Part shown: piece by piece, positions 51,201 to 54,912 of the stretch
Numbering within the stretch: position 1 is the stretch's first letter
How the letters are laid out: each line of letters begins with the position of its first letter
Assembly (NCBI RefSeq): GCF_023078275.1
Contig: NC_062975.1
Span: forward strand, 8,221,141-8,285,140
Source of the DNA: Leguminivora glycinivorella
Lineage: Eukaryota > Arthropoda > Insecta > Lepidoptera > Tortricidae
Reading direction: 5' to 3'
DNA length: 64,000 nt
Made by a program: the position numbers and the translations under genes
Notes under the pieces: model-generated
Database searches by the model: none
Told to the model about the DNA's origin: nothing
The model's input: the letters and a program-made list of their open reading frames with translations, nothing else

Positions 51201-54200
51201 ACATTCAATTGTATCTACTAAAAGATGATAAAACTAGTATCCACAATTCGGACCGATGCATTACAAACTTTTTGTTTTCAATGGAAATTGTTCAACTAAT
51301 TTGAATTTCGATCATTGGCAGCTGTAATAGACGACATCTTTGTCACGCACACTACTACAAACGTATACCTACATTATTAACGTACACAAACAAATATTAT
51401 CGGCTGACAGCTGAATATTCTACGAACACGCGAGCGGGAGCGAGGCTGCGCGATTTTGGTGACGCAATCATAGACTAAAAAGTTAACCGCGCAGATGTGC
51501 CATTTTCATTGTTCCTACTAATGTGTTTCACCTCTAATAGATTTGCGAAATATATTTATTTCAATTTGGAAAATTATTAGGTAACTACTTACTACTTTAT
51601 GAATTATGTTACTATAATATAAAAAAAAAGTTAATTTGTTTATTGATTGTTAACAGTTATTGAGTAAAATTGTATTTTTAGCACGCTCACTTTTTGCTGT
51701 TTTCTTTGGCCTGGTCATGAAAAAAGAGAACAATGGATACCTACGCTTTGTCCAAAAAAACTGACCGCACTATATATATATTATTATATATAAGTATATA
51801 TTTGTATTTTAAAGAAGAAGATAAATCTTCAAGAAAAGAGCGTACATCCATCTTAAAGGCCGGCAACGCACCTCCAACACCCCTGGTGTTTCGGGTGTCC
51901 ATGGGCGGCAGTGATCGCTTACTTTGTATTTTTTAAGTTGTAAATAAATAAATAAATAATTTTGACAGGCGGAATATAATAATGTGTCACATCTGATGGT
52001 GGACTTACTACTCTACGCGTAAATTACCGCTTCGCGCACTCCGCGCATTTGTCAGCTTGTGCAGAGTTTCCGTCTGGCAACGTCGCCTATAGTACGTAGT
52101 ATATACATATATCTCAATGAACGGAACGCACACAATCGCACCGTTTCGTTGGCAGTATACTGTAGATAGTGACAGCTCCATCTAGTGACAATATGCAATA
52201 AAATTTAGGTAGCTCGATACTGTCGCGCGCAGGTTGTTCACGTTGTTGCGTCATAGTCAGTAGCAATATATTACGTGATATTATTTCTTTGAAAATTTCT
52301 AAAATAATGCATTAAATTTGTGTTGTCATCGATGTTTGTATTTAATTTATAATGTACTTAATTTATGACGCTTCAAATACCTTTAAATCTATTTGATAAA
52401 AAAATAATAATCGTCAATCGTGACACTTAGCGCCATCTATGATTTCTATTTGGAAATAATTTTGCACTGTTCCGGATGAGACCCCATGCCTTAACTAATG
52501 ATAGTAATGATATGAAAAAATACCAACCTCGAGCGCCGCGGCCGTGGTCGCGTCGTGGTCATTCTCAACCATCTCAATCTGCCTGAATATCTCATTGCTA
52601 ACCCCCGAGACCTGGAACGTGAAACAGATTTTAAATAATAAATAAAAAAATATACAAATAATTATACACAAAGAAAAGCAAAAAAAAAGAAATTCGAGCA
52701 GGGCTCTGCTCGAATCTAGAGCAGAGCCCAACTGGGGAAGTACCTCCGCCTTACAGAAGACCGCAGCCAAATAGCACTAGACCCTACTCATAGTGTTGTG
52801 TTCCTGCCGATGAGTAAGGCTGCCAGAGCTCAACGAGGGTGCGGTGTGCTGATGACGGGACGACTTATGGAACTGATTTGTTCTATCTATTGTCCTTTGA
52901 GTCGTCGGCAACCCGAACCTCCTTAGAACTTGTGCACTCCTTTCTTTTTGCTGTGTATTTAACACAGCAAAAGGGAATCTACAAGTTTCTAATGGGGTGG
53001 CAACGCGCATGTGACACTCTGAGTTGCAGGCGTCCATAGGTTAAGGTGACCGCTTTCCATCAGGCGGGCTGTAAGCTTGTTTGCCACCGACGTAGTATAA
53101 AGAAACATTAATGGCTCAGGAACAAATATCTGTGCTTATCAATAGCCTTGCCGGGATTTGAACCGAAGACCGCGGCTTAGCAGGCAGGAATACTGCGCGC
53201 TAGCCCAGACCGGTCGTCAAACTTTGTAATCGCATTATAACCCGAAGTCGTAGATGTGTAGAGGGTGCTACGCCGTAGCAGTGGCGTAGCAGGACGTCAG
53301 CAATATTTAATAGTTTTAAGTTCTAAAAACTGTTAAGAGCTTAAGGGCTCATTTACATGGTGCGAGAACTCGCATGCGAGTTTCATATCATTGCGTTATT
53401 TCATTGGTCGATGTAATGGGACTTGTGTACTTGGGACAGCGAGTATGTAACAAAAGACAGTCGCTCCCGTGTAACCTCGCGTTAACCCTGCATTTTATAT
53501 GGAGTTTGACAGTTGACAGCCCAGCAACCTTGAGTTAATCGGATGGTGCAAGTGGCCCTTATTATTATTGTTCATATTTTTTTGTTTCTATATGTTATTT
53601 ATTTATTTATTTAATCTTTATTGCACGAAAGAAAAACCTTGCAGTACAAAAAGGCGGACTTAATGCTTTAAAGCATTCTCTACCAGTCAACCTCGATATT
53701 TTCAACGTGCATCAAGTTTTTTTATGGTTATAACAGACCTTACAAACTTAGTTAATTATATCTATTAGCTGCATGTTGCGCATAGCTATACACATTACCT
53801 ACACATTCAATAATTATATTACCTACAAGCTATAAGGCTTGTAATTCTGAAAATGTTCTAACATTTTCAGGAAAAGCTACACGCTCAGGTGCATCGCGGC
53901 GCAACATAAATCTTCACAGTAATTTGCACCATAGAATTATGGCCTTAAAGCACATTACTAAATGGCGCAATACACTAGCTTCATTCCAGGCGGTACAAAC
54001 TAGATTTTATGTACAGTTACTTCTTTTTAGCGCTGTATTAGACACTGGGGTACTATATTATGCCATTTTATGTAGATGAACAAAAGAAAACGTGTTTAAA
54101 ATATTAAATTAACTTTGATACAAACTAATGCCAATGCCGATTCTTGGATTAATTTCCAAGCGAACCCTGAAGCTAACAAAGATTTTCATTATTAAGACAA

Positions 54201-54890
54201 TGTCTAAACACAAGCTTTAAAGCTGTATTTGTAACTGTCATTTTTGATTATTTGCGAACACTTCTGAACTCGTGATGTCATCTCGCCGAATAGCCTATAT
54301 GTCTGGATACAGCATAAGAAGAAGAAACCTTACCTTACCTTACCTTTCTAAAATCTCTTTTACGCCGTTCTCCTGTGCACAATTATGAGACTGTTGAGGA
54401 GAAAGAGTGATTGGCGCACGGCGGCTGCGGCGGGCCGGGCGGTCTCCTGATGACATGAGACTGTTGAGGAGAGTGAGTTTATACCTTTCTAAAGTCGGGC
54501 TGCAGCACGCAGGGTGGTGCGTGGTTGGCGCACGGCGGCTGCGGCGGGCCGGGCGGTCTCCTGACGACATGAGACTGTTGAGCAGAGAGGGTTACACAAT
54601 ATAAGACGGTTTAGGAGAGAGGGTTACCTTTCTAAAGTCGGGCTGCAGCACGCAGGGTGTTGCGAGGTTGGCGCACGGCGGCTGCGGCGGGCCGGGCGGT
54701 CTCCTGACGACATGAGACTGTTGAGCAGAGAGGGTTACACAATATAAGACGGTTTAGGAGAGGGGGTTACCTTTCTAAAGTCGGGCTGCAGCACGCAGGG
54801 TGGTGCGTGGTTGGCGCGCGGCGGCTGCGGCGGACCGGGCGGTGCGCGACCCGGCGACGCCGTCAGGTCCGGCGCCGCGCGGCCGTTCTC
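24555..54890 (-). CDS. RhoGAP100F: RhoGAP100F / Syd-1 (SYDE family) synaptic Rho GTPase-activating protein, 18 coding exons
   Basis: Whole-gene entry; exons are listed separately. The joined frame is 1259 residues plus a stop, open throughout and phase-consistent at all 17 introns. Domains in order: PDZ (about 107-190, carboxylate loop TLGL at 120-123), low-complexity linker, C2 (about 735-870), RhoGAP (about 886-1075) with arginine finger R929 in GLYRLCGS and K969/R973 in LLKDYLRELP. PDZ-C2-RhoGAP in this order is diagnostic of invertebrate Syd-1/RhoGAP100F; vertebrate SYDE1/2 keep C2-RhoGAP. Known role of the family: presynaptic active-zone assembly, with neurexin binding through the PDZ in flies, and Rho/Rac GTPase regulation. 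The 5' end is not resolved: the first exon found begins after an acceptor, so a start exon lies further upstream. Introns are full of transposable elements. Four exons have tandem partial duplicates nearby. Family assignment is secure; exact exon boundaries are inferred by eye. Confidence 0.92.
25626..25745 (-). CDS. Candidate optional exon between exons 17 and 18
   Basis: A GC-rich island of about 120 bp in an AT-rich intron, behind a ttgttcggcag acceptor. One frame is Ser-rich with strong C/G third positions (ALSQSISASSGSISSISAA), but its phase does not join exon 17. Another frame (RVPPSVSPYRPQVAASAAS) does join exon 17 and could splice from a weak gttcgt donor to a phase-0 acceptor at 25088. 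It may be a skipped or lineage-specific exon, or a decayed copy of the exon 18 start (both contain ATATCG then a C-rich run). Confidence 0.25.
25817..26080. mobile_element. Palindromic MITE (CACGGTGAAA ends)
   Basis: Inverted ends: ggaccgggcaaactttgc and agtgacttttg at left; caaaagtcacgttgcaaagt and gaacggtcc at right; inner pair gaccaatgctgaaattgc / gcgatttcagcattggtcc. Intronic. 26080-27187 otherwise holds nothing recognised. Confidence 0.78.
27187..27442 (+). repeat. Interspersed repeat with (GTCT)n tract and GGCATCGTAGCTCCCGAACG
   Basis: Begins aacccctgacgcaaaaacaa then a (gtct)n microsatellite (27233-27292), ggcatcgtagctcccgaacg and agccatgtttcatgaaaatc. An inverse copy is at 62837-63062 and a decayed one at 30585-30740. 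Confidence 0.75.
27452..27881. mobile_element. 430-bp foldback MITE with about 125-bp near-perfect arms
   Basis: Left arm starts catagaggaataagtaaggg at 27452; right arm ends cccttacttattcctctatg at 27881. The arms match almost perfectly for about 125 bp (through ctagcgtaaa and cagtactgctact). Target duplication gttatag at 27445-27451 and 27882-27888. The interior of about 180 bp has no ORF. Near-identical arms suggest recent insertion. Confidence 0.92.
28057..28190. mobile_element. CAGTGGCGGCTGGT-type hAT MITE, copy 3, perfect 8-bp TSD
   Basis: 134 bp. Ends cagtggcggctggt and accagccgctgctg. Perfect duplication ttgtgtag at 28049-28056 and 28191-28198. This defines the family and its hAT affiliation. 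Confidence 0.9.
28235..28380. mobile_element. CGTAGCC-type MITE
   Basis: Ends gcgtagccgaatgcac and gccatttggctacg. Internal tatctatctctatcgctctt block as in the other copies. Confidence 0.78.
28972..29295 (+). repeat. 55/57-bp minisatellite containing CCTAA telomere-like triplets
   Basis: Six units, each starting ctaacctaacctaacctac followed by a tagcagtttcattt-type block and cagggggtcacagtt. Unit starts are near 28970, 29025, 29080, 29137, 29192 and 29249, with two alternating spacer variants. CCTAA is the complement of the insect telomere repeat TTAGG. Confidence 0.85.
30585..30740 (-). repeat. Decayed inverse copy of the 27187-27442 repeat
   Basis: accccgacatcgtaaagcg, catggctaagaacactctcg and agacagacagtaaaacttat correspond to the inverse of 27187-27442 with many changes. 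Confidence 0.55.
31785..32066 (-). CDS. RhoGAP100F: RhoGAP100F exon 17 (C-terminal half of RhoGAP)
   Basis: 282 nt, phase 1 in and phase 1 out. Acceptor ttttcatacag, donor gtaatgtca. It encodes VCLPDDREGNARLMASIVE, CLPRAARATLVFLLDHLALV, NKMSPQHLAVALAPPLML and RPIHVLQCLLQIWPAPKRS. In most RhoGAPs the MxPxNLA position is Asn; here it is His (H1045), a possible weakening of the GTPase contact (inference). Confidence 0.93.
32312..32539 (-). CDS. RhoGAP100F: In-frame 228-bp tandem copy of most of exon 16 (alternative donor, longer RhoGAP isoform)
   Basis: The minus-strand frame of exon 16 runs on without a stop through WYSVQFLLNYTSYIYGS, SPKNCTFRK and then a near-identical repeat of SFERNARGVELAPDS through LYQMTLDALG, ending at a second gttggtattc donor exactly 228 nt (76 codons) after the first. 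Differences include VLD for VPD and ITSLL for ITGLL. The arginine-finger segment is not repeated. Using the second donor adds 76 residues inside the RhoGAP fold and joins exon 17 in the same phase. A 17-nt gap to an acceptor-like gtgcag is too short for an intron. Whether this isoform is made is unknown. Confidence 0.6.
32540..32740 (-). CDS. RhoGAP100F: RhoGAP100F exon 16 (RhoGAP catalytic core, arginine finger)
   Basis: 201 nt, phase 1 in and phase 1 out. Acceptor caattttgcag, donor gttggtattc. The split glycine plus LYRLCGSANKK gives the arginine finger R929. Further on are DINVITGLLKDYLRELPQPL (K969 and R973, both conserved in active RhoGAPs) and CLYQMTLDAL. So the catalytic residues seen in this half are intact, unlike C. 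elegans SYD-1, which is reported to lack GAP activity. Immediately after the donor comes a 228-bp tandem copy. Confidence 0.94.
33000..33341 (+). repeat. Interspersed repeat ending CCGACACGGCTCTTGGCCGG
   Basis: Blocks aataagggtttactaaaatc, aaataatcgctcctaaag, acggaaccctatactgagcg and a terminal ttggccggttttttt match 12560-12856. Intronic between exons 15 and 16. Confidence 0.7.
33612..33834 (-). CDS. RhoGAP100F: RhoGAP100F exon 15 (end of C2, start of RhoGAP)
   Basis: 223 nt, phase 0 in and phase 1 out. Acceptor cttctgttacag, donor gtgaatttat. It begins MEPRGTLYVRVRHTEPHELF (last C2 strand), followed by FGAELDAVVAREV (start of RhoGAP) and VPLIVRRCVEEIERRGLDII, the first RhoGAP helix leading to the arginine-finger loop in the next exon. 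The initial Met is internal. Confidence 0.94.
34046..34191 (-). pseudogene. Decayed tandem copy of C2 exon 14
   Basis: Starting about 10 nt after the exon 14 donor, the minus strand repeats exon 14 with substitutions and deletions: ggagacagcttcagttcaac (cf. acaggcgagcttcagtttga), then the glu/leu codons, then a match to ARSPNHQLA ending at aag. About 27 bp equivalent to DPQHRHK are missing. The frame is broken and the donor is gone (aag followed by atacag), so it is non-functional. Confidence 0.75.
34202..34387 (-). CDS. RhoGAP100F: RhoGAP100F exon 14 (second half of C2 domain)
   Basis: 186 nt, 62 codons, phase 0 at both ends. Acceptor tttttcatcag, donor gtacgcgtat. It encodes VRTGELQFDWDESFELEL, VDNRQLDVLVYSWDPQHRHK, then CYRGAVTLPDLL and ARSPNHQLAIK, typical C2 strands. 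A diverged tandem copy follows about 10 nt into the intron (34046-34191). Confidence 0.93.
34741..34997 (-). CDS. RhoGAP100F: RhoGAP100F exon 13 (first half of C2 domain)
   Basis: 257 nt, phase 1 in and phase 0 out. Acceptor ttctctattccag, donor gtgagttatt. It encodes FLKYKVEKPGSGGLSAS, then SGMLWVHLLAGRNLRPAP (first C2 beta strand and loop), an Ala/Arg-rich insertion, and APRDLYCVLECDRVHKARTV. The calcium-loop aspartates of classical C2 domains are not evident, as is usual for SYDE C2 domains. Confidence 0.92.
35702..35945 (-). CDS. RhoGAP100F: RhoGAP100F exon 12 (basic linker before C2)
   Basis: 244 nt, phase 0 in and phase 1 out. Acceptor taccactctcag, donor gtgagtattt. It begins MESGSRFGSSLGLANRRVER and ends SRHHRHLDINPNG. 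The Met at its first codon is probably internal. It contains RSLSSQQL and SPSARRVRQLLELGSR, which are basic and Ser-rich. Confidence 0.87.
36330..36519. mobile_element. CGTAGCC-type MITE with (TATC)n expansion
   Basis: Ends gcgtagccgaatgcgc and gccattcggctacgc. An extra tatctatctatctcaaaaat segment distinguishes this copy. Lies in the intron after exon 11. Confidence 0.78.
36611..36759 (-). CDS. RhoGAP100F: RhoGAP100F exon 11 (pre-C2 helical segment)
   Basis: 149 nt, phase 1 in and phase 0 out. Acceptor cctcaccacag, donor gtgagtattc. It encodes LPSSPSVFTSDEYRAWLSRA, then PSTSALYETLRPRLPT and HYSAENIHDALKN. The codons are strongly GC-ending, unlike the AT-rich flanks, as in the other conserved exons. 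A CGTAGCC-type MITE (36330-36519) lies just downstream in the intron. Confidence 0.87.
37074..37159 (-). CDS. RhoGAP100F: RhoGAP100F exon 10 (linker)
   Basis: 86 nt, phase 2 in and phase 1 out. Acceptor tttttttatcag, donor gtaattaat. It encodes LGLSRRAGSILQDEPEPLSS and RLDLRSSR. Short and charged, no domain. Confidence 0.8.
37246..37708 (-). CDS. RhoGAP100F: RhoGAP100F exon 9 (Gly/Ser/Leu-rich low-complexity region)
   Basis: 463 nt, phase 1 in and phase 2 out. Acceptor cgttattttcag, donor gtaagatt. Residues about 390-543. After RYNQRYGVGMGASG comes an unusual run of SGLTSSGLGG-like repeats (roughly 100 residues), then a basic segment with TSRRNRSLDYSSDTEA and SSKFNSLPRDVRNTG. The Gly/Ser/Leu repeats suggest a disordered, possibly condensate-prone linker (inference). 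The 463-nt open frame, free of stops and flanked by good splice sites, makes it real coding sequence. Confidence 0.88.
37797..37924 (-). CDS. RhoGAP100F: RhoGAP100F exon 8 (Ser/Arg-rich linker)
   Basis: 128 nt, phase 2 in and phase 1 out. Acceptor attgttttcag, donor gtaagttcc (strong). It encodes SRFNPRVPRSGSEQQLPRAE followed by HSDFGRHSLLRSSLKASAAT. Disordered and basic; RSGS and RSSLK resemble basophilic kinase sites (inference). Confidence 0.85.
38031..38093 (-). mobile_element. tRNA-like SINE head fragment
   Basis: The minus strand has ggttcaagaatcc (box B-like) preceded by ggtgagagcgatggctgcgg (acceptor/box A region). Only the head is visible and no complete tRNA fold is claimed. Intron between exons 7 and 8. 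Confidence 0.4.
38363..38503 (-). CDS. RhoGAP100F: RhoGAP100F exon 7 (linker)
   Basis: 141 nt, phase 2 in and phase 2 out. Acceptor gtttgtttccag, donor gtaatatt. It encodes YRPPPPVITEQPKSAATHF then VPYERSYPNTLESLAEKVHS and FYPSDSG. The RPPPP run is a possible SH3/WW ligand (inference). No known fold. Confidence 0.85.
38651..38760. mobile_element. Short palindromic element (CGACAGCGGTGAGCGGC)
   Basis: cgacagcggtgagcggcagc at left is mirrored by ggccgccgctcaccgctgtcg at right. Intronic MITE beside the next element. Confidence 0.7.
38786..38928. mobile_element. Short palindromic element (GACCAAAAATCGCTCGTT)
   Basis: Left tcggaatcgactctagcc and gaccaaaaatcgctcgtt; right aacgagcgatttttggtc then gaaagtcgattccacg. 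Intronic MITE. Confidence 0.75.
39046..39105 (+). repeat. Fragment of the GGCCAAGTGCGAGTCGG repeat family
   Basis: aaaccggccaagtgcgagtc, ggactcgcccaccgaggg and ttccgtacc. Head fragment of the family that is longer at 42735-43656. Confidence 0.6.
39328..39468. mobile_element. Palindromic MITE (ACCCCSTTATTCATAAACG), uninterrupted copy
   Basis: Left cctttattcataaacgtaca, taaagttatccagccgataa and gttcgtttgtcccttt; right arm is the complement ending ttatgaataacggggtg. This is the intact equivalent of the split element at 41331-41908. Confidence 0.85.
39678..39924 (+). repeat. CATA-headed repeat (copy 4) bracketed by a 66-bp direct duplication
   Basis: cgcagaccaccatgtggctt, tctgcatattctgcgctgtg and atagagttgc occur at 39680-39743 and again at 39861-39924, one mismatch apart. 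Between them is a truncated CATA-headed repeat (39745-39858). The duplication is far longer than a normal target duplication. Confidence 0.8.
40480..40870. other. CpG/GC-rich block inside the exon 6-7 intron
   Basis: About 390 bp with dense CpG (cgcggcc, gcgcggcg, cgcccggcggcg) in an otherwise AT-rich intron. Neither strand gives a recognisable protein. It could be an internal CpG-rich promoter or alternative 5' UTR, or a GC-rich repeat fragment. A similar short block is at 41210-41235. Confidence 0.3.
41331..41908. mobile_element. Palindromic MITE split by another element
   Basis: Left arm acccccttattcataaacgc through tcaagccgataa (to about 41374); right part resumes at about 41812 with aagttcgtttgtccc and ends ttatgaataagggggt. 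The inserted 437 bp is the AAGGGGGCAAAGTTG element. Confidence 0.82.
41375..41812 (+). mobile_element. AAGGGGGCAAAGTTG element (copy 2) nested in a MITE
   Basis: Starts at agttatttgttatacaaggg and ends at gagctagtgaggggaaa, colinear with 13213-13625. The break point in the host MITE is visible by comparison with 39328-39468. Confidence 0.8.
42487..42525 (-). CDS. Candidate alternative or nested first coding exon
   Basis: The minus strand reads ATG then TDFTKDNDELIE, followed at once by a good donor (GAG|gtaata). Upstream on that strand (42540-42720) lies a CpG-rich stretch that could be a 5' UTR or promoter. The exon would leave in phase 0, but the next known exon (38363-38503) needs phase 2, so simple joining to RhoGAP100F fails. 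It could be the start of a nested gene, an alternative exon joining a later phase-0 boundary, or a chance ORF. Low confidence. Confidence 0.22.
42735..43656 (+). repeat. Long copy of the CAAGTGCGAGTCGG...GGTACGGAACCC repeat
   Basis: Starts ggtcaagtgcgagtcggt, contains cgtatatatctcggaaacga, ggttttcctgtaatctacag, caaatttcaagtaaatcgg and gacagacagacacacgag, and ends tttgaggtacggaacccta. No long ORF; type not assigned. Confidence 0.65.
43683..43765 (-). mobile_element. tRNA-like SINE head
   Basis: The minus strand reads gtgtagctcagtcgtaagag (box A) and agggtttcgaatcccg (box B), spaced as in a tRNA. There is a mismatch-rich acceptor stem and no intact fold, so it is a SINE head, not a tRNA gene. 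It is sandwiched between two other repeats. Confidence 0.55.
43798..44052 (+). repeat. 3' half of the 17045-17600 repeat
   Basis: aaaaacgcatgaaatcgcga, attcgcgttttccgggatct and cacccccgaaaacccct, then an (at)n tract at 43924-43940 and attgctcgtttaacggtata. It ends 12 bp before the exon 6 donor. Confidence 0.6.
44064..44237 (-). CDS. RhoGAP100F: RhoGAP100F exon 6 (linker)
   Basis: 174 nt, phase 2 in and phase 2 out. Acceptor tttttttacag, donor gtaactcac. The first base completes CAG (Gln) from exon 5. It encodes SYSHGTLRSAVG, a Gly-rich turn, then LQLGALSPDSNALDLYYN and SRPPSDHSTW. No folded domain is recognised; the conserved YYNSRPPSDHSTW stretch looks like a short linear motif. Confidence 0.85.
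44491..44735 (-). pseudogene. Decayed tandem copy of exon 5 (copy C), split by a MITE
   Basis: Third member of the exon 5 family. The VDGLYS codons (gtccgtcgac on plus at 44501) lie 280 bp from copy B; that equals the 130-bp unit plus about 150 bp of inserted MITE (44522-44669). The donor position reads gttatc, so the splice site is lost. The Asp-rich part resumes beyond the MITE. Confidence 0.65.
44522..44669. mobile_element. CGTAGCC-type MITE inserted in exon-5 copy C
   Basis: 148-bp palindromic element with ends gccgtagctgaatggca and tgccattcggctacg. It belongs to the same family as the copies at 1696, 3809, 3976, 4334, 28235 and 36330. It interrupts the duplicated exon copy and so post-dates that duplication. 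Confidence 0.75.
44771..44878 (-). pseudogene. Decayed tandem copy of exon 5 (copy B)
   Basis: Aligned to exon 5 at a 130-bp offset. It keeps a gttcgga-type 5' part, an Asp-rich middle and the VDGLYS end, followed by a donor-like gtacag. An acceptor-like catctcag precedes it, but the gap to the exon 5 donor is only about 28 nt, too short for an intron. It carries an internal deletion. In the exon 5 entry phase it reaches TAA after about eight codons, so it could not simply replace exon 5. The downstream half is open in the phase of exon 6. Confidence 0.7.
44901..45042 (-). CDS. RhoGAP100F: RhoGAP100F exon 5 (charged DRDRDRD linker)
   Basis: 142 nt, phase 1 in and phase 2 out. Acceptor ttgtcattag, donor gtaagtgatg. 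The first two bases complete GGT from exon 4. It encodes a Pro-rich stretch (HKPPPVVVLK), then an Asp/Arg run (DDDDRDRDRDRDR) and VDGLYSQ. Two diverged copies sit 130 bp and 410 bp further downstream (44771-44878 and 44491-44735). Confidence 0.85.
45606..45882 (-). CDS. RhoGAP100F: RhoGAP100F exon 4 (PDZ domain)
   Basis: 277 nt, phase 0 to phase 1. Acceptor ttgtctaatccag, donor gtaaaaataat. It encodes almost the whole PDZ domain: IVQLVEIVKRPGQTLGLYI (loop TLGL), then a strand with DGVFISRIALESAVYNSG, then LKVGDEILAVN and MSLDDVVIIMSIPRRL. Very strongly conserved in insect Syd-1 proteins. In Drosophila this domain binds the neurexin C-terminus (established family knowledge). Confidence 0.95.
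45966..46385 (+). repeat. CATA-headed repeat (copy 5), interrupted
   Basis: acatgaattcatgcctgtat, tttcagtgccac | insertion | agtaccactcttaggtgg, caacttctacgacacccact. Diverged copy with a 209-bp hAT-like element inside. Confidence 0.65.
46043..46251. mobile_element. hAT-like MITE nested in a CATA-headed repeat
   Basis: Ends tactgatgtgccgacggaaa and tttccgcaacttgcacatca-cta form inverted repeats (TASTGATGTGC). Flanks agtgccac (46035-46042) and agtaccac (46252-46259) match at 7 of 8, fitting an 8-bp TSD. Internally rich in ggaaactttcc motifs. Confidence 0.78.
47190..47322 (-). repeat. CATA-headed repeat, copy 6 (inverse)
   Basis: ccgttttctttcaacccctt, tgccaagagtggcactgag, ctacccctttatggaatac and a terminal (gtat)n tract. 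47322-48430 shows nothing else recognised. Confidence 0.75.
48437..48565. repeat. Second copy of the 4503-4665 repeat family
   Basis: tagtgtgataaac, ggtgcgtccctatcg, gaccgtgcttgcctgcc. Lies close to the exon 3 donor. Confidence 0.5.
48601..48698 (-). CDS. RhoGAP100F: RhoGAP100F exon 3 (linker into PDZ)
   Basis: 98 nt, enters in phase 1 and leaves in phase 0. Acceptor actccgtttcag, donor gtaaac. It encodes GGARGEMIVRILEIRQVGRN followed by NIEAAKKFFALQ, a helical segment just before the PDZ. The TGA in one alternative frame is avoided only in this phase, which supports the exon 2 donor choice. Confidence 0.88.
50107..50430 (+). repeat. AAGGGGGCAAAGTTG-family element, copy 3 (internally deleted)
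   Basis: atagttatttgttatacaag, gtattttaacggcgagtgtg, then a deletion, and acctagcgaggggaaaa at the end. Shorter than the copies at 13213 and 41375. Confidence 0.7.
50740..51040. mobile_element. Inverted pair of ATCCGATATCGGATCGG sequences with a nested MITE
   Basis: ccgatatcggatcggataat (50757) and attatccgatccgatatcgg (50817) are inverse. The right-hand unit continues to tccgatagtgtcggatg, is broken by the MITE at 50888-51027, and resumes ggtccgataaaaag. Confidence 0.65.
50888..51027. mobile_element. TA-flanked MITE (TACAGTCAACCAATTGG ends), copy 1
   Basis: 140 bp. Left tacagtcaaccaattggaac then cctaggccact; right agtggcctagggttccaatt then ggttgactgta. TA at both ends fits Tc1/mariner-type insertion. 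Same family at 61999-62373. Confidence 0.85.
51843..51960 (+). repeat. Non-LTR retrotransposon 3' end
   Basis: cttaaaggccggcaacgcac, ggtgtccatgggcggcagtg and atcgcttac, then a (aata)n tail. A standard lepidopteran LINE 3' landmark. 51960-52495 shows no recognised feature. Confidence 0.65.
52524..52611 (-). CDS. RhoGAP100F: RhoGAP100F exon 2 (conserved pre-PDZ helix)
   Basis: 88 nt, phase 0 to phase 1. Acceptor cacgttccag, donor gtattttttc. It encodes VSGVSNEIFRQIE, then MVENDHDATTAAALEV, a conserved segment upstream of the PDZ in insect Syd-1. An earlier GT (after the GAG of ALE) would break the frame into exon 3. The chosen donor, 4 nt further on, restores it (junction EVGGGARGEM). Confidence 0.85.
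52715..53100 (+). repeat. Non-LTR retrotransposon 3' region
   Basis: agagcccaactggggaagta, gtgttgtgttcctgccgatg, gctgccagagctcaacgagg, aggcgtccataggttaagg and tgtttgccaccgacgtagta, ending aaagaaa. Intron between exons 1 and 2. Confidence 0.65.
53097..53219 (-). mobile_element. tRNA-derived SINE (minus)
   Basis: The minus strand begins tttgacgaccggtctgggct, box A around 53194-53205, box B ggttcaaatccc at 53151-53162, then the body with gcacagatatttgttcctga. Sits tail-to-tail with the LINE end at 53100. Confidence 0.85.
53341..53560. mobile_element. Degenerate MITE (AAGGGCYCAYTTACATGGTGCGA ends)
   Basis: Left taagggctcatttacatggt; right atggtgcaagtggccctta is an approximate inverse. Interior gttaaccctgcattttatat resembles the element at 63904-63997. 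Confidence 0.5.
53586..53700 (-). repeat. Non-LTR retrotransposon 3' end (minus)
   Basis: (ttta)n then atctttattgcacgaaagaa, tgcagtacaaaaaggcgga and gcattctctaccagtcaacc. Same family at 63085-63190. 53700-54330 holds nothing recognised. Confidence 0.6.
54343..54703 (-). repeat. 143-bp tandem array of partial copies of the Pro-rich exon
   Basis: The exon end plus donor (minus strand gactttagaaag/gt) recurs with the cctttctaaa landmark at about 54343, 54484, 54627 and 54770 (the true exon), a spacing of 141-143 bp. Two copies (54485-54560 and 54628-54703) keep 76 nt of exon-like sequence ending PDFRK plus a GT donor, behind an acceptor-like tgtcgtcag. The lowest copy is shortened. 143 and 76 are not multiples of 3. 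Splicing one copy in phase 0 would hit TAG within the PDFRK region, so these look non-productive or act as poison exons. Confidence 0.75.
54771..54890 (-). CDS. RhoGAP100F: RhoGAP100F exon 1 of those found (Pro-rich N-terminal segment)
   Basis: 120 nt, 40 codons, phase 0 at both ends. Acceptor tttgtcaacag, donor gtaaccccc. It encodes a Pro/Ala-rich segment starting ENGRAAPD and ending CVLQPDFRK, which runs directly into VSGVSNEIFRQIE of the next exon. There is no in-frame Met, so this is not the true first exon. The 3' 70 or so bases recur in a 143-bp tandem array just downstream in the intron (54343-54703). Confidence 0.82.
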
Positions 54891-54912
54891 CTGTTGACAA
54901 AAAAAAGTTCTG

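Noticed and set aside
52495..52770. Minus-strand frame starting MAAVFCKAEVLPQ as an upstream extension of exon 2
   Set aside because: The part before VSGVSNE lies in a LINE 3' region and AT-rich intron; a proper acceptor (cacgttccag) sits just before VSGVSNE.
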